Shown in pieces: positions 7,852-16,499 of a DNA stretch of 64,000 nucleotides (within the stretch, counting starts at the first letter, position 1; each line of letters opens with the position of its first letter). The stretch lies in contig JABCZL010000002.1 in NCBI GenBank assembly GCA_013289685.1, forward strand, positions 1-64,000, read 5' to 3'. The notes beneath the pieces are model-generated. The model ran no database searches. It was not told where the DNA came from and saw only the letters and a program-made list of their open reading frames with translations. Made by a program: the position numbers and the translations under genes. The stretch comes from Acidobacteriota bacterium (GTDB lineage: Bacteria; Acidobacteriota; Terriglobia; Terriglobales; Acidobacteriaceae).

Positions 7852-8753
7852 AACGGCTTTTCCCCATCCTGTCGGTGATCACGGCGATCCTGCTGGCTTA
7901 CGCCCTATACGCAGCTTTGGTGGTGGCTCCAACGGAGCGCACCATGGGCGATGTACAGCGGATTTTCTATTACCACGTGCCTTCGGCGTGGACCGCGTTT
8001 CTGTTGTTCTTCATTAATTTCATCGCATCGATTCAATATCTGGTCAGCCGCAAGGCGTCGGCGAAAACCGCGGCGAAGTGGATTGTGCTCGCGATTGGAG
8101 CCGTCGGTACGATTGCATGTTTTCTGCCGCGGGTGCAGCAGCTCTTTCCGGCGGGGATGCGCCCGAGCGCGGTGGCGACGACGGTGTTGCTGATCCCGAT
8201 ATTTTATTTTCTGATCGGTTGGCTGTTCCCCGAAGAGAAGCTAGACGTGCTGGCGGTGACGACCGCCGAAGTGGGCGTTGTTTTTTGCACGATTGTGCTG
8301 GTGACCGGGCCGCTCTGGGCGCGGCCGGTGTGGGGGATCTGGTGGGCGGTGGGGGATCTCCGGCTGACTTCGACGCTGGTGTTGTGGCTGATTTATGTGA
8401 GTTATCTGGTGCTGCGAGGTTTTTCTAACAGCGCTCAGACGCAGATGCTGGCCGCGGCGCTGGCGGTATTTGGGGCGCTCGATGTGCCGCTGGTTTTTTT
8501 GTCGATCTGGTTTTTCCGCACGCAGCATCCATCGCCGGTGATCGGGGGCGGAGGATCTCTGGATCCGCGCATGGGCCAGGTCCTTCTGATTAACTGGCTC
8601 GCGTTCTCCTGCTTTGCTTTCCTGGTCTGCTGGTCGCGGTTCCGGCTGGAACTGCTTCACCGCGAAGTTGAAGAAGCGCACGCCATGGAATCACTGGCGG
8701 GAGCGGGAGTAGCGGCCAAGGCCAGCCTGCCACTCGGCAGGAGTTCGCGATGA
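7848..8753 (+). CDS. ccmC: Haem-handling protein CcmC with altered WWD motif
   Basis: CcmC delivers haem to CcmE at the periplasmic face of the inner membrane. The 301-residue product has the first axial His in YYHVPSAW (His43) and a second candidate His227 in RTQHPSP. The signature reads WGIWWAVGDLRLTS (162-175), where the family normally has WGxWWxWDxRLT. One Trp is lost and one residue is inserted. The DNA there contains a near-duplicated GTGGGGGATCT. An extra hydrophobic stretch (about 75-125) makes the protein longer than enterobacterial CcmC. The start is the ATG overlapping the ccmB stop, not the upstream in-frame ATG at 7812. Confidence 0.88.
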   Translation: MKRLFPILSVITAILLAYALYAALVVAPTERTMGDVQRIFYYHVPSAWTAFLLFFINFIASIQYLVSRKASAKTAAKWIVLAIGAVGTIACFLPRVQQLFPAGMRPSAVATTVLLIPIFYFLIGWLFPEEKLDVLAVTTAEVGVVFCTIVLVTGPLWARPVWGIWWAVGDLRLTSTLVLWLIYVSYLVLRGFSNSAQTQMLAAALAVFGALDVPLVFLSIWFFRTQHPSPVIGGGGSLDPRMGQVLLINWLAFSCFAFLVCWSRFRLELLHREVEEAHAMESLAGAGVAAKASLPLGRSSR

Positions 8754-8878
8754 ACGCGATCAAGTTTCTTTTCGCCGCTTACATTGCCACGTGGGTGATT
8801 CATGGGGCTTATCTTGCGAGCTTGGTGCGGAGATTTGGCAAGCTGCGGCAGCAGTTGAGGGAAGTGGGGAAAAAGTAA
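8750..8878 (+). CDS. ccmD: Small haem exporter subunit CcmD
   Basis: This 42-residue protein begins at an ATG overlapping the ccmC stop. It has one transmembrane helix near the N-terminus (AAYIATWVIHGAYLASL), followed by a basic, charged helix (VRRFGKLRQQLREVGKK). This is the layout of CcmD, which stabilises the CcmABC-CcmE complex. Size, topology and position directly after ccmC support the call more than sequence, since CcmD proteins are poorly conserved. It is the last gene of the ccm run; a large inverted repeat begins nine bases downstream. Confidence 0.8.
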   Translation: MNAIKFLFAAYIATWVIHGAYLASLVRRFGKLRQQLREVGKK

Positions 8879-8886
8879 AAGGCTTC

Positions 8887-9005
8887 ATGTGGGGCGGACA
8901 CTCCTGTCCGCCGCCGTTGCAGGTGGTTTTGCCGCTGACCAGGCCTCGGGCCCTAACCCAAAAAAGAAAAGTCAAAGGCGGCGGACAGGAGTGTCCGCCC
9001 CACAT
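8887..9005. repeat. Perfect 29-bp inverted repeat with self-palindromic arms
   Basis: The arm at 8887-8915 is the exact reverse complement of 8977-9005, with a 61-base centre. Each arm contains its own inverted repeat, of the form GGCGGACA, four bases, TGTCCGCC. The element sits exactly between ccmD and the convergent PilZ gene. It looks like a REP/MITE-type dispersed element that may also terminate transcription from both sides. Confidence 0.8.
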
Positions 9006-9019
9006 TCTTTAATCTTTAA

Positions 9020-9463
9020 TTAGTTCGAGGCTTTCCATTCCTTTTGCAAGGCAGAGAGGAAGTCGGGGCTGCCGTTGGAGCGGAGGAATTCGTAGTCTTC
9101 GATCATGGCGGCGGTGCCGATGCGGGCGGACGGCAGAGGATGTTCGACGCGGATGACGCGGGCGGTGAAACGGACGCGGACGGCGTCGGTGAGGGTGACG
9201 TGAGGAGGAAAGGTCAGCGTGACTTCGAGCTTAGTCCCGGCGTCGACGGCGCGGTCGAGATAGAAGAAGACGCCGCGGGCGCTGACGTTCTGGGTCTCGG
9301 TGTGAAATTCGCTGGTGCCTTCGAGGCGAACGATGGCGGGCAGTCGCATATCAAAGCGCCGCATCATCCGCCGTTCCTGTGAATTCGGTTGCATGCCTGA
9401 GCGCTCCGCCAAAGAGCGCATGGTTCCAAGAAAAGTGATCACGCAGACGGCTAATGCCCCCAA
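9020..9463 (-). CDS. PilZ-domain protein
   Basis: This is a 147-residue protein with a single PilZ-like domain (about residues 30-140), including RRFDMRLPAIVRLEG, the NVSARGVFF turn and VRVRFTARVIRVEHP. PilZ domains bind cyclic di-GMP through an RxxxR and a D/NxSxxG motif. NVSARG is the second, and RRFDMRL is a plausible first. The start is uncertain: the ORF begins at 9463, but the Met at 9394 (MQPNSQERR) gives a more typical single-domain protein of 124 residues. It converges with ccmD across the inverted repeat. A role in motility or polysaccharide control is inferred from family and locus. Confidence 0.82.
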   Translation of the reverse strand: MGALAVCVITFLGTMRSLAERSGMQPNSQERRMMRRFDMRLPAIVRLEGTSEFHTETQNVSARGVFFYLDRAVDAGTKLEVTLTFPPHVTLTDAVRVRFTARVIRVEHPLPSARIGTAAMIEDYEFLRSNGSPDFLSALQKEWKASN

Positions 9464-10212
9464 AAGCTCAAGGCCTGAGTTTTCATTGGATACGGCCCTG
9501 TAGCCCTCAAATGTATAGAAACATCAGCAGTTTGCAACAGCAAAATGCCGATTGGAACTGATTCGGTTAATCCGTCCGGATTTCGGAACAGAATCCGTCG
9601 GTTGAGCCTGGGGAAGGACGCACAAAACGCGCAAGGCTCTACCCAAGGTAAGAGCAATCCCGGGGCCATCGCGGTTCGCGGGAGTCGCGAGTTTTCGGTG
9701 AAGAATGAGCGCGTTGCAGACGGCGAGGTGCGAGGGACCATGGCTGATGCAATCGGTTGCGGTTATGAGGATCTTTCTTTTTCCGTGCGGAGGCGGCGTG
9801 CAATCACTTTCATGGCACTTTCGTGCCAGGCCCGGCATCTTTCCTTACCTTGGTCGGCATCTGACGAATCTTGGAGCCGGGGGCAGAACTTTGTCAGTTT
9901 GCCGGTTTCAAGAGCAAATTGGTCGAGCTGGCTCGACTGGACAGCCGGGGGGCGGCTGTCCCCACAGGGGCGGTCGCTTGACTTGTCTATCCGTCAGATG
10001 TTTAAGTAGTTATTTAATTTTTCCGCCAGTTCCAGTGATCAGCAAGCCGCGGCCGGCTCGCCAAGTACGTTCGCCGGCGCGAGGCCGGATGGACTTGTGC
10101 GCCGTCCCTAATCTCTCCACTGATCTGAGGGAAGAACGTTCGCGCGAGTGCGCGAAGACGATCGGAACAGAACGAGCGAGATAATACTGATTTGAATGCA
10201 TCGGAGGAACGA
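9464..10212. other. Long intergenic region with several hairpins
   Basis: No credible gene is seen in about 750 bases. Short perfect hairpins are scattered through it: TGGCAC/GTGCCA at 9813-9828, GTCGAGC/GCTCGAC at 9922-9937, GGACAGCC/GGCTGTCC at 9939-9961, and TTCGCG/CGCGAA at 10139-10154. The first half must carry the PilZ gene's promoter and the second half that of the SBBP gene. No clear riboswitch class was recognised. Confidence 0.45.
9922..9961. repeat. Two adjacent hairpins
   Basis: GTCGAGC-TG-GCTCGAC is followed one base later by GGACAGCC, seven bases, GGCTGTCC. The second resembles the arm of the 8887-9005 element in its GGACA/TGTCC core. It is probably another dispersed palindromic repeat. 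Confidence 0.5.
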
Positions 10213-13200
10213 GTGAACGTTGAGCGCCGTTGGTTGGGAACATCCGCAGTGCGAGTTCGTGTTCTGGCTGCTGGGCTGGTGCTGCTTGGGGCAGGATGCG
10301 CAGTTCTCGGGTGGGGTTCCCGCTCACGCCAAACCGCCGCGAACGCCGCGGCCCATTTTCCCGCGACTACTACTGAAGAGCGGACGACACCGGGCCTGAT
10401 GAACACGGCGCAGGGCTTGCCGAGCCAAGGCGGCAGGGAAGCGAAGTTGCGGGCGAATTCGCTACTGGCCGGGCTGCCGCTGATCTTCGAACCAAACCAG
10501 GGACAAGGGAACCTTGATCCGGCCGATCCGCGCGCGAAATTTGTGACTCGCGGTTCCGGATACAGCCTGTTTCTGGGGTCCGAGGGCGCGATCCTGAGTC
10601 TGGTTTCACGGGATGATTCGCGGAAGGACGACTCGAGGCAGGACGCGTCGAAGCAGGATTCGGCGAAGCGCAGGTCGTCCGCGACCCACGTGGAATCGCT
10701 GCAGATGAAACTGGCGGGCGCGAATCCGAGCGCAAATGTAAGCGGTGCGGATCTGCTGCCAGGCACAAGCAACTACTTTCTGGGCAATGATCCGGCGAAG
10801 TGGCGGCACGGTGTACCGCAGTTTGCCCGGGTGCGCTACGAGAATGTTTATCCCGGAATCAATCTGGTGTTCTACGGAAATCAGGGGCGGCTGGAATACG
10901 ATTTCCAGGTCGCGCCCGGCGCGGATGCGGCGCAGGCCGAACTCGAATTCAACGGAGCAAAAAAGCTGGAGCTAAAGGACGGAGCCCTGGTCATCGAGGG
11001 CGAGGGCGGCAGCGTGGCGCTCGCGGCTCCGCGAGTGTACCAGGAGATTGCAGGGCGGCAACATGCGGTGGAAGGCAGCTTTGTTCTGCGCGGGGCCAAC
11101 CGCGCGGGATTCGCAATTGGATCGTATGATCACGCGCGCGAACTGGTGATCGATCCCATCCTGACCTTCTCGACTTATTTCGGAGGCAGCGGCGACGAAC
11201 TCTCGACTTCAGTTGCGGTGGATTCGGCCTTTGACATTTACATTGCGGGTTCGACCACGTCGCCAAATCTGCCGACGATTGCGGGAGTAAGCTTTCAGCC
11301 GACGCTGGCTACCGGAGCGACGCAAAATGTTTATGTCGCCAAGATCACGCCGCCTTTGGGCCAGACGGCTGCTGTTCTCAACTTCGTGACCTATCTGGGG
11401 GGCGATGGAACTGACTATCCGGTGGGAATCAGCGTCGACGGCCGGGGCGATCCCTTCGTGGCGGGCACGACTACGTCGAGCAACTTTCCCACCACCTCGA
11501 CCAACGCCTATCAGCCGAGTCCGGAAACGGGCGCTCCGGCGGGCACCCAGCACGTATTCGTGACCGAGTTGTTGTTCGATGCTTCAACGTTGCAATATTC
11601 GTCCTACCTCTCGGGAAATGGCATCGACATCGCCAGCGGAATGACTCTGGACGCGTCGGGCAATATTTACGTCACTGGGACCACGACGTCTTCCATCGTC
11701 AATACGACCGATCAATTTCCGGCGAGCACGCTTCCGTATGCGCAGCCGTTTCAGCCGCTGTCGAAGGCTGCGCCGGGCCTGGCGCAGTTCTTCGTGACCA
11801 AGGTGAATACGAATGCGTCGCGGGCCAGCAGCATCGCCTACTCGACTTACTTTGGCGGAGGCAACTCGGGTACGAACCCGCCGGTCGCCACGGGTGGCGG
11901 CATCGCCGTAGATACCAGCGGTATCATCTACTTCACCGGCACGACGAACTACACCTACACGGGCACCAACACGGGCACCGGCAGCGGCGGCGACTTTCCT
12001 ATTCTGAATCCGTACCAGCCCTGTCTGGATCAGGCGCCTCCGGCCGTGGTCGTCTCTCCTCCGGTATGCACATATACAACATCACCCACAGCGTCGGACG
12101 CCTTCGTGGCGAAGCTCAATCCCAACGCCGTGCAGGGCCAGCAACTGATCTGGTCGACCTACGTGGGTGGCACCGGAACCGACTTGGGGAACCAAATTGC
12201 GCTCGATAGCGGAGCGGTGAACGTCTACATTGTAGGAACCACGAACTCCATCGACATTGGTCAGAGTGCAATTACGCTGAGCACTTCTACTCCGTTTCAG
12301 CGTTGCCTGGACAACCTGGTCGATCCGACGACCAAGCTGTGCACGGCGACCGCCGGCTCTCCCAACGATGCTTTTGTGGCGAGGCTGAGCAACCCGACTA
12401 CGACCACTGGCGCGATCCCGGTGAACGTGGCCCTCAACTATTTCTCCTACCTCGGGGGAAGCCTCGATGAAGCGGGTACGGCGATTACGGTGGATGCGGG
12501 AAGCGGCGCGCTGGTGACGGGCTGGACCCAGTCGGTCGATTTTCCCGTTTTCCCGCCGGCGGCTCCTCCCATCCAGGGCACGCTCAACGGGCCACGAGAC
12601 GCGTTTATTGCGCGACTGAACACGACCACGACCGCTGCCGGCGGGCAGACGACGGCGGCGTCCTGGGCGACATACTTTGGCGGCAACGACGTTGACGAGG
12701 GAACTGGAATCACTCTCGATGTCAACCAAGGCATCTACGTGTCTGGTGACACGAACTCGACCGCACTGCTGCCGCTTGCAAAACCGTTAGAAGGGACCAA
12801 CAACGGCGGCTACGACGCATTTGTGGCGCAATTGCAGCCGCGCTACATCCTGCAGATCACTGGAGCGCTGACGCTGGGCACGAACCAGACTTTCATCAGC
12901 GCCGGGAACCAGGCTACGTTCACCTACACGGTGACCAATAGCGGTCCGGACCTGGCCAGCAACCTCACGCTGACCGACAACCTGAGCCCGGCGTACACCC
13001 AGGTGAAGCTGGGCTTTGTTTCCGCGAGCGTGAACGCCGGAACCTGCGGAGGAGGCTCAACCGGTACCAACGTGAGCTGCAGCCTGCCACCACTGCAGGC
13101 GGGCTCGATCGCTACAGTCACCATCGTGGTAACGCCGACGCCCAACAGCACCGGCAGCCAAGCCACATTCAACGGCGGCACAGTGCAAGTGATGGGGCCG

Positions 13201-13764
13201 GGCAACATTGTGTTGGCGCAAACCACGGTACCGGCGGAGATGTCCGACTTCAGCCTCAATGTGAGTCCCAACAACGCCAGCGTACAAGCCGCGGGGGACA
13301 CTGCCACGTATCAGGTGCAACTTACCCCACATCCCATTTATGCGACTCCTGTAGCACTAGGGTGTACCGGCTTGCCGACGGGAGCGGCGTGCAACTTCAC
13401 AAACCAGTCGGTCAACCTGCAAGGTCCCGGGTCGTCGACACTCAACATCACGACGACGGCGCGGCCCATCGTGACACCCGCGGCGAGCTTGCTGACGCGG
13501 CATTTCTATGCGATGTGGCTGGCGGTTCCGGGATTGGCCCTGCTGGGGGTGGGAGTCGGCGGCGGCCGTCGGCGGCGGCGACGTATTCTGGGAATACTCA
13601 TGTTCTGTGCGCTTTTCGGGCTGCTGTTTCTGCAGCCGGCGTGCAGCACCACCAGCACGCAGCCACCGGTTTCGGGCACGCCTGCCGGCGTCTACACGAT
13701 CACGGTCAACGCGACGTCGGGTGGCGACACCAAGAACCAATCGGTCACATTGCAGGTTCCGTAA
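10213..13764 (+). CDS. Large secreted SBBP-repeat / DUF11 surface protein
   Basis: The 1183-residue product starts at the GTG at 10213, which has a near-perfect GGAGG site 6 bases upstream; the in-frame TTG at 10192 does not. An N-terminal hydrophobic segment (about 12-33) serves as signal or anchor. Next come a conserved N-terminal domain (LPLIFEPNQGQ, YENVYPGINLVFYGNQGRLEYDF), then repeated SBBP propeller units (YSTYFGGGN, ISVDGRGDPFVAGTT, ITLDVNQGIYVSGDT), and a DUF11-like beta-sandwich near 905-1000. The C-terminal Ig-like domain is interrupted by a hydrophobic hairpin (about 1099-1148) with a run of arginines and a cysteine. The function is unknown; adhesion or envelope decoration is likely. 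Confidence 0.85.
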   Translation: MNVERRWLGTSAVRVRVLAAGLVLLGAGCAVLGWGSRSRQTAANAAAHFPATTTEERTTPGLMNTAQGLPSQGGREAKLRANSLLAGLPLIFEPNQGQGNLDPADPRAKFVTRGSGYSLFLGSEGAILSLVSRDDSRKDDSRQDASKQDSAKRRSSATHVESLQMKLAGANPSANVSGADLLPGTSNYFLGNDPAKWRHGVPQFARVRYENVYPGINLVFYGNQGRLEYDFQVAPGADAAQAELEFNGAKKLELKDGALVIEGEGGSVALAAPRVYQEIAGRQHAVEGSFVLRGANRAGFAIGSYDHARELVIDPILTFSTYFGGSGDELSTSVAVDSAFDIYIAGSTTSPNLPTIAGVSFQPTLATGATQNVYVAKITPPLGQTAAVLNFVTYLGGDGTDYPVGISVDGRGDPFVAGTTTSSNFPTTSTNAYQPSPETGAPAGTQHVFVTELLFDASTLQYSSYLSGNGIDIASGMTLDASGNIYVTGTTTSSIVNTTDQFPASTLPYAQPFQPLSKAAPGLAQFFVTKVNTNASRASSIAYSTYFGGGNSGTNPPVATGGGIAVDTSGIIYFTGTTNYTYTGTNTGTGSGGDFPILNPYQPCLDQAPPAVVVSPPVCTYTTSPTASDAFVAKLNPNAVQGQQLIWSTYVGGTGTDLGNQIALDSGAVNVYIVGTTNSIDIGQSAITLSTSTPFQRCLDNLVDPTTKLCTATAGSPNDAFVARLSNPTTTTGAIPVNVALNYFSYLGGSLDEAGTAITVDAGSGALVTGWTQSVDFPVFPPAAPPIQGTLNGPRDAFIARLNTTTTAAGGQTTAASWATYFGGNDVDEGTGITLDVNQGIYVSGDTNSTALLPLAKPLEGTNNGGYDAFVAQLQPRYILQITGALTLGTNQTFISAGNQATFTYTVTNSGPDLASNLTLTDNLSPAYTQVKLGFVSASVNAGTCGGGSTGTNVSCSLPPLQAGSIATVTIVVTPTPNSTGSQATFNGGTVQVMGPGNIVLAQTTVPAEMSDFSLNVSPNNASVQAAGDTATYQVQLTPHPIYATPVALGCTGLPTGAACNFTNQSVNLQGPGSSTLNITTTARPIVTPAASLLTRHFYAMWLAVPGLALLGVGVGGGRRRRRRILGILMFCALFGLLFLQPACSTTSTQPPVSGTPAGVYTITVNATSGGDTKNQSVTLQVP

Positions 13765-13792
13765 CTTCGTCCGGGACCTGTGTCCGGGAGAT

Positions 13793-13841
13793 GACTACAA
13801 GAAAAAGCCCACGGGGCGCAACACCCGTGGTCTTTGTAGTC
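13793..13841. terminator. Bidirectional intrinsic terminator
   Basis: Outer arms GACTACAA (13793-13800) and TTGTAGTC (13834-13841) enclose a GC stem, CCACGGG (13809-13815) with CCCGTGG (13824-13830). On the minus strand the inner stem is followed by a T-run. The element lies between the convergent SBBP and NtrC genes. Confidence 0.8.
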
Positions 13842-13854
13842 TGATCGGCGACGA

Positions 13855-15261
13855 CTACGCGCCCGCCGACAATTTGTGATGTCCTTTCGCTTCCGCGATC
13901 CCATACTGGCGGATCTTGTATAGAAGAGCTTTGTAGCTGATCTGGAGAATCGCGGCAGCCTGCTTGCGGTTCCAGTTGGTTTGTTCCAGAGCCTGCGTGA
14001 TGGCCTGGGCTTCGGCTTCATCTTTGGCGGTGCGCGCCAGAGACTTCAAGCCGCCGGACTCAGCTCCGCGGGAGGAAGAATCTCCGGGCCCTCCGCTGTT
14101 GCCGTCGTTGCGGGGAAGCAGTTCGCTGACCGCCAGGTTCTCGTCCCCGAGAATCAAGTAGCGCTTCAGGAAGTTGTTCAACTCACGAAGATTGCCGGGC
14201 CAGGAATGATTCTGACAGGCCTGCAGCAATGCCGGAGAGAGCGGCAGCGGAGCGCGCGCGTAGCGCTCGGCCATGCGCGTCATGGAGTGCTTGAGCAGGA
14301 TGGGAATTTCTTCCTTGCGTTCCCGCAGTGGTGGAATCTGCATGGTGAAGGCATTGAGACGGTAGTAGAGATCCTCGCGCAAGCGCTTGTTGGCGAGGGC
14401 TTCGGGGATGTTGATGTTGGTGGCCGCCAGGATGCGAACATCGACCTTGATGATGGATCGGCTGCCCAGGCGGGAGAAGGTTTGATCCTGCAACACGTGC
14501 AGAAGCTTGGCCTGCAGGAGGGGCGGCATCTCGCCGATTTCGTCGAGCAAAATTGTGCCCTTGTTGCACAGTTCGAATTTGCCGGGCTTGGCGTGAGTCG
14601 CGCCGGTGAATGCGCCGGGCTCGTAGCCGAACAGTTCGCTTTCCAGCAGGTCGGCGGGAACTGCGGCGCAGTTGACCTTGAGGAAAGTACGGTGGGCGCG
14701 GGGCGAGAGCTTGTGAATCAGGCGCCCAAGGACTTCCTTGCCGGTCCCGCTCTCACCGAGCAGAAGCACGGGGATGTCGACATTGGCCACGAGTGCAGCC
14801 TGGGAGCGAATCTTGCGCATCTGCGGGCTGGCCGCGATGAAGAAGACGTCGTCGGAAAGTTCTTCGATTTCTCCGGTAAAGGTTTGTTTTCCCTGGCCGA
14901 GGCTGAGATCGATGACGGCGTCGAGTTCGGCTTTTTGAAAAGGCTTGGTGAGGTAATCGAGAGCGCCGAGCTTCATGGCGTGAACGACCTTGCGCGTGTC
15001 GTTGACGCACGACAGCATGACGACCTTAAGGCCCGGCTGGATCTGGCGCAGTTGCTCGAGCGTCTGCAAGCCGTCGATGCCGGGCATGAGCACGTCGAGC
15101 AGAACCAGATCAGGCTGCAGGCCTTTTTTCACTTGCTGCAACGCTTCCTCGCCGGTGGTCGCGGTTTCGACTTTGTAGTCGTCCACTTCGAGCAGCGTCT
15201 TGATGTAGCGCAGCATGCCGGGTTCGTCATCAACCAGCAGGATTTTGGCGGTTGGCTTCAT
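13855..15261 (-). CDS. NtrC-family sigma-54-dependent response regulator
   Basis: This 468-residue protein has three domains. The receiver (1-120) has the acidic pair at 11-12, phospho-acceptor Asp56 and Lys106. The AAA+ domain (about 140-370) has Walker A GESGTGKE (169-176), the sigma-54-contacting GAFTGA loop (216-221), a GTILLDEIGEM Walker B and arginine fingers in REDLYYRL. The Fis-type DNA-binding helix pair is at the C-terminus (NWNRKQAAAILQISYKALLYK). All key residues are present, so it should activate sigma-54 promoters when phosphorylated. It overlaps the histidine kinase gene by 4 bases, which makes them a cognate pair. PrsR-like control of PEP-CTERM genes is a plausible role, given a nearby sigma-54-like site. 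Confidence 0.95.
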   Translation of the reverse strand: MKPTAKILLVDDEPGMLRYIKTLLEVDDYKVETATTGEEALQQVKKGLQPDLVLLDVLMPGIDGLQTLEQLRQIQPGLKVVMLSCVNDTRKVVHAMKLGALDYLTKPFQKAELDAVIDLSLGQGKQTFTGEIEELSDDVFFIAASPQMRKIRSQAALVANVDIPVLLLGESGTGKEVLGRLIHKLSPRAHRTFLKVNCAAVPADLLESELFGYEPGAFTGATHAKPGKFELCNKGTILLDEIGEMPPLLQAKLLHVLQDQTFSRLGSRSIIKVDVRILAATNINIPEALANKRLREDLYYRLNAFTMQIPPLRERKEEIPILLKHSMTRMAERYARAPLPLSPALLQACQNHSWPGNLRELNNFLKRYLILGDENLAVSELLPRNDGNSGGPGDSSSRGAESGGLKSLARTAKDEAEAQAITQALEQTNWNRKQAAAILQISYKALLYKIRQYGIAEAKGHHKLSAGA

Positions 15262-16181
15262 CGGTTTTTCCCCTTGCTGGCGGCCGCGGGGACCGGCTTA
15301 AAAGGAATCAGAAAAGAAAATTTGCAGCCTGCGCCGGGATCGCTCTCGACCCAGATCTTTCCCGCCATGCCTTGTACCAGGCGGCGAGCGATAGCGAGAC
15401 CTAGTCCCATGCCTTCCTGAGCTTCGGTGCCGGGCAGGCGAAAAAAATCGTCAAAAACTTCCAGGTGGAACTCGGCGGGGATTCCCGGCCCGGTATCGGA
15501 AACGCTGACCTTGACCGAATTGGGATGGGTTACGTTCTGGCGGCGGCGCTCGGCGCTGGAAGGCTGAGCGGAGGCGCGGCGTTCCCACATGTGCGGCTCG
15601 GCGTGCAGCCACACGGTTCCGCCTTGCGGAGTGAATTTGAAGGAATTCTCCAGCAGGTTCGAGATCACGCGCTCCAGCTTGGGAGAATCGAAGGGAAAAA
15701 CCGGAAGCTTGTCGTTGGCCAGAAAATAAAGTGCCAGACCTTTTTCCTGAAAGCGATTCGACCACAGCCGGCAAACTTCGGACAAGCAATCGTTGATGTT
15801 GCCCACATCGAACTGCATGCGAAGCCCGCCTGTTTCGAGGGCGCTGTAGGTCAGAAAATCCTGGATGAACTGCTGCAGGCGTTTTCCGCTGGCCTGCATG
15901 TCGTGTAAGACTTCACGCTGGCGATCACTGAGAGGGCCGAGCTTCTCGCTGTGCAGTAACTCGACGTAGCCGTTCAAAATCGAAAGCGGAGTTTTGAGAT
16001 CGTGGGCGGCAGATGCCAGGGCGTTGGTGGTGCGCTGGAAACGCTCGCGCAGTTCCTTGTATTCGTGCAGCAGGTTTTCTGGGCTGGGTACGTCGCCGTC
16101 AGGACGGGCAACAGTGGCGGACATAGGTTCCGAGGGTCCTCCCGAGTCAGAAACACACGTGTTCTTTTGGACAGTAGCCAT
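15258..16181 (-). CDS. Soluble sensor histidine kinase
   Basis: The product is 307 residues from the ATG at 16181; the open frame extends to 16220, and an ATG at 16124 is also possible. It has no membrane segment, so it is probably cytoplasmic. A short coiled region (about 35-50) leads into the HisKA domain with His60 in AHDLKTP. The HATPase domain follows, with N-box NLLENSFKF, G-box DTGPGIP and the GLGLAIARRLV lid. With no recognisable sensory domain, the input must come from a partner or through the N-terminus. It is translationally coupled to the NtrC response regulator. It differs from the long membrane-bound PrsK kinase of proteobacterial PEP-CTERM systems. Confidence 0.92.
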   Translation of the reverse strand: MATVQKNTCVSDSGGPSEPMSATVARPDGDVPSPENLLHEYKELRERFQRTTNALASAAHDLKTPLSILNGYVELLHSEKLGPLSDRQREVLHDMQASGKRLQQFIQDFLTYSALETGGLRMQFDVGNINDCLSEVCRLWSNRFQEKGLALYFLANDKLPVFPFDSPKLERVISNLLENSFKFTPQGGTVWLHAEPHMWERRASAQPSSAERRRQNVTHPNSVKVSVSDTGPGIPAEFHLEVFDDFFRLPGTEAQEGMGLGLAIARRLVQGMAGKIWVESDPGAGCKFSFLIPFKPVPAAASKGKNR

Positions 16182-16499
16182 GTGGAAACCACAGGTTGAC
16201 GGGGAGAGGGGGAACCGCACGCGCCCTCTCAGGACGAGTGCCAGTACAAAAATCGTATGTCAGGCGCAATTTCTTGTCAACGGAAAATGCACGGGAATTA
16301 CCCAAGTGTAGCAAAAGCTTGCACTTTTGCGAGTATTAGGCGCGGAATGGCGGGTTTTCAAGGATCGAAGATAAAGCGAATAAAAGAACCGGAAACTCCC
16401 GGTCTCTTACGGGTTTGGCGGTCGGAGTGGGCGGGATTTTGGTTTGCTTTACCGGTTTCCTACGGTATTCGCCTGAGATTTGGCCCCTGAGGTGCTCCT
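16182..16499. other. Divergent intergenic region
   Basis: This separates the histidine kinase and PilZ genes and must carry both promoters. A hairpin GCAAAAG/CTTTTGC lies at 16311-16330. No clear sigma-70 or sigma-54 promoter was identified. No gene is seen. Confidence 0.4.

Noticed and set aside
9545..10184. Plus-strand open frames in the intergenic region before the SBBP gene
   Set aside because: No domain, signal or good ribosome site is seen, and the frames run through several hairpins and overlap each other.
13981..15420. Plus-strand 479-residue open frame opposite the NtrC and kinase genes
   Set aside because: It is antisense to two well-conserved genes, has no recognisable domain and has the composition typical of a high-GC shadow frame.
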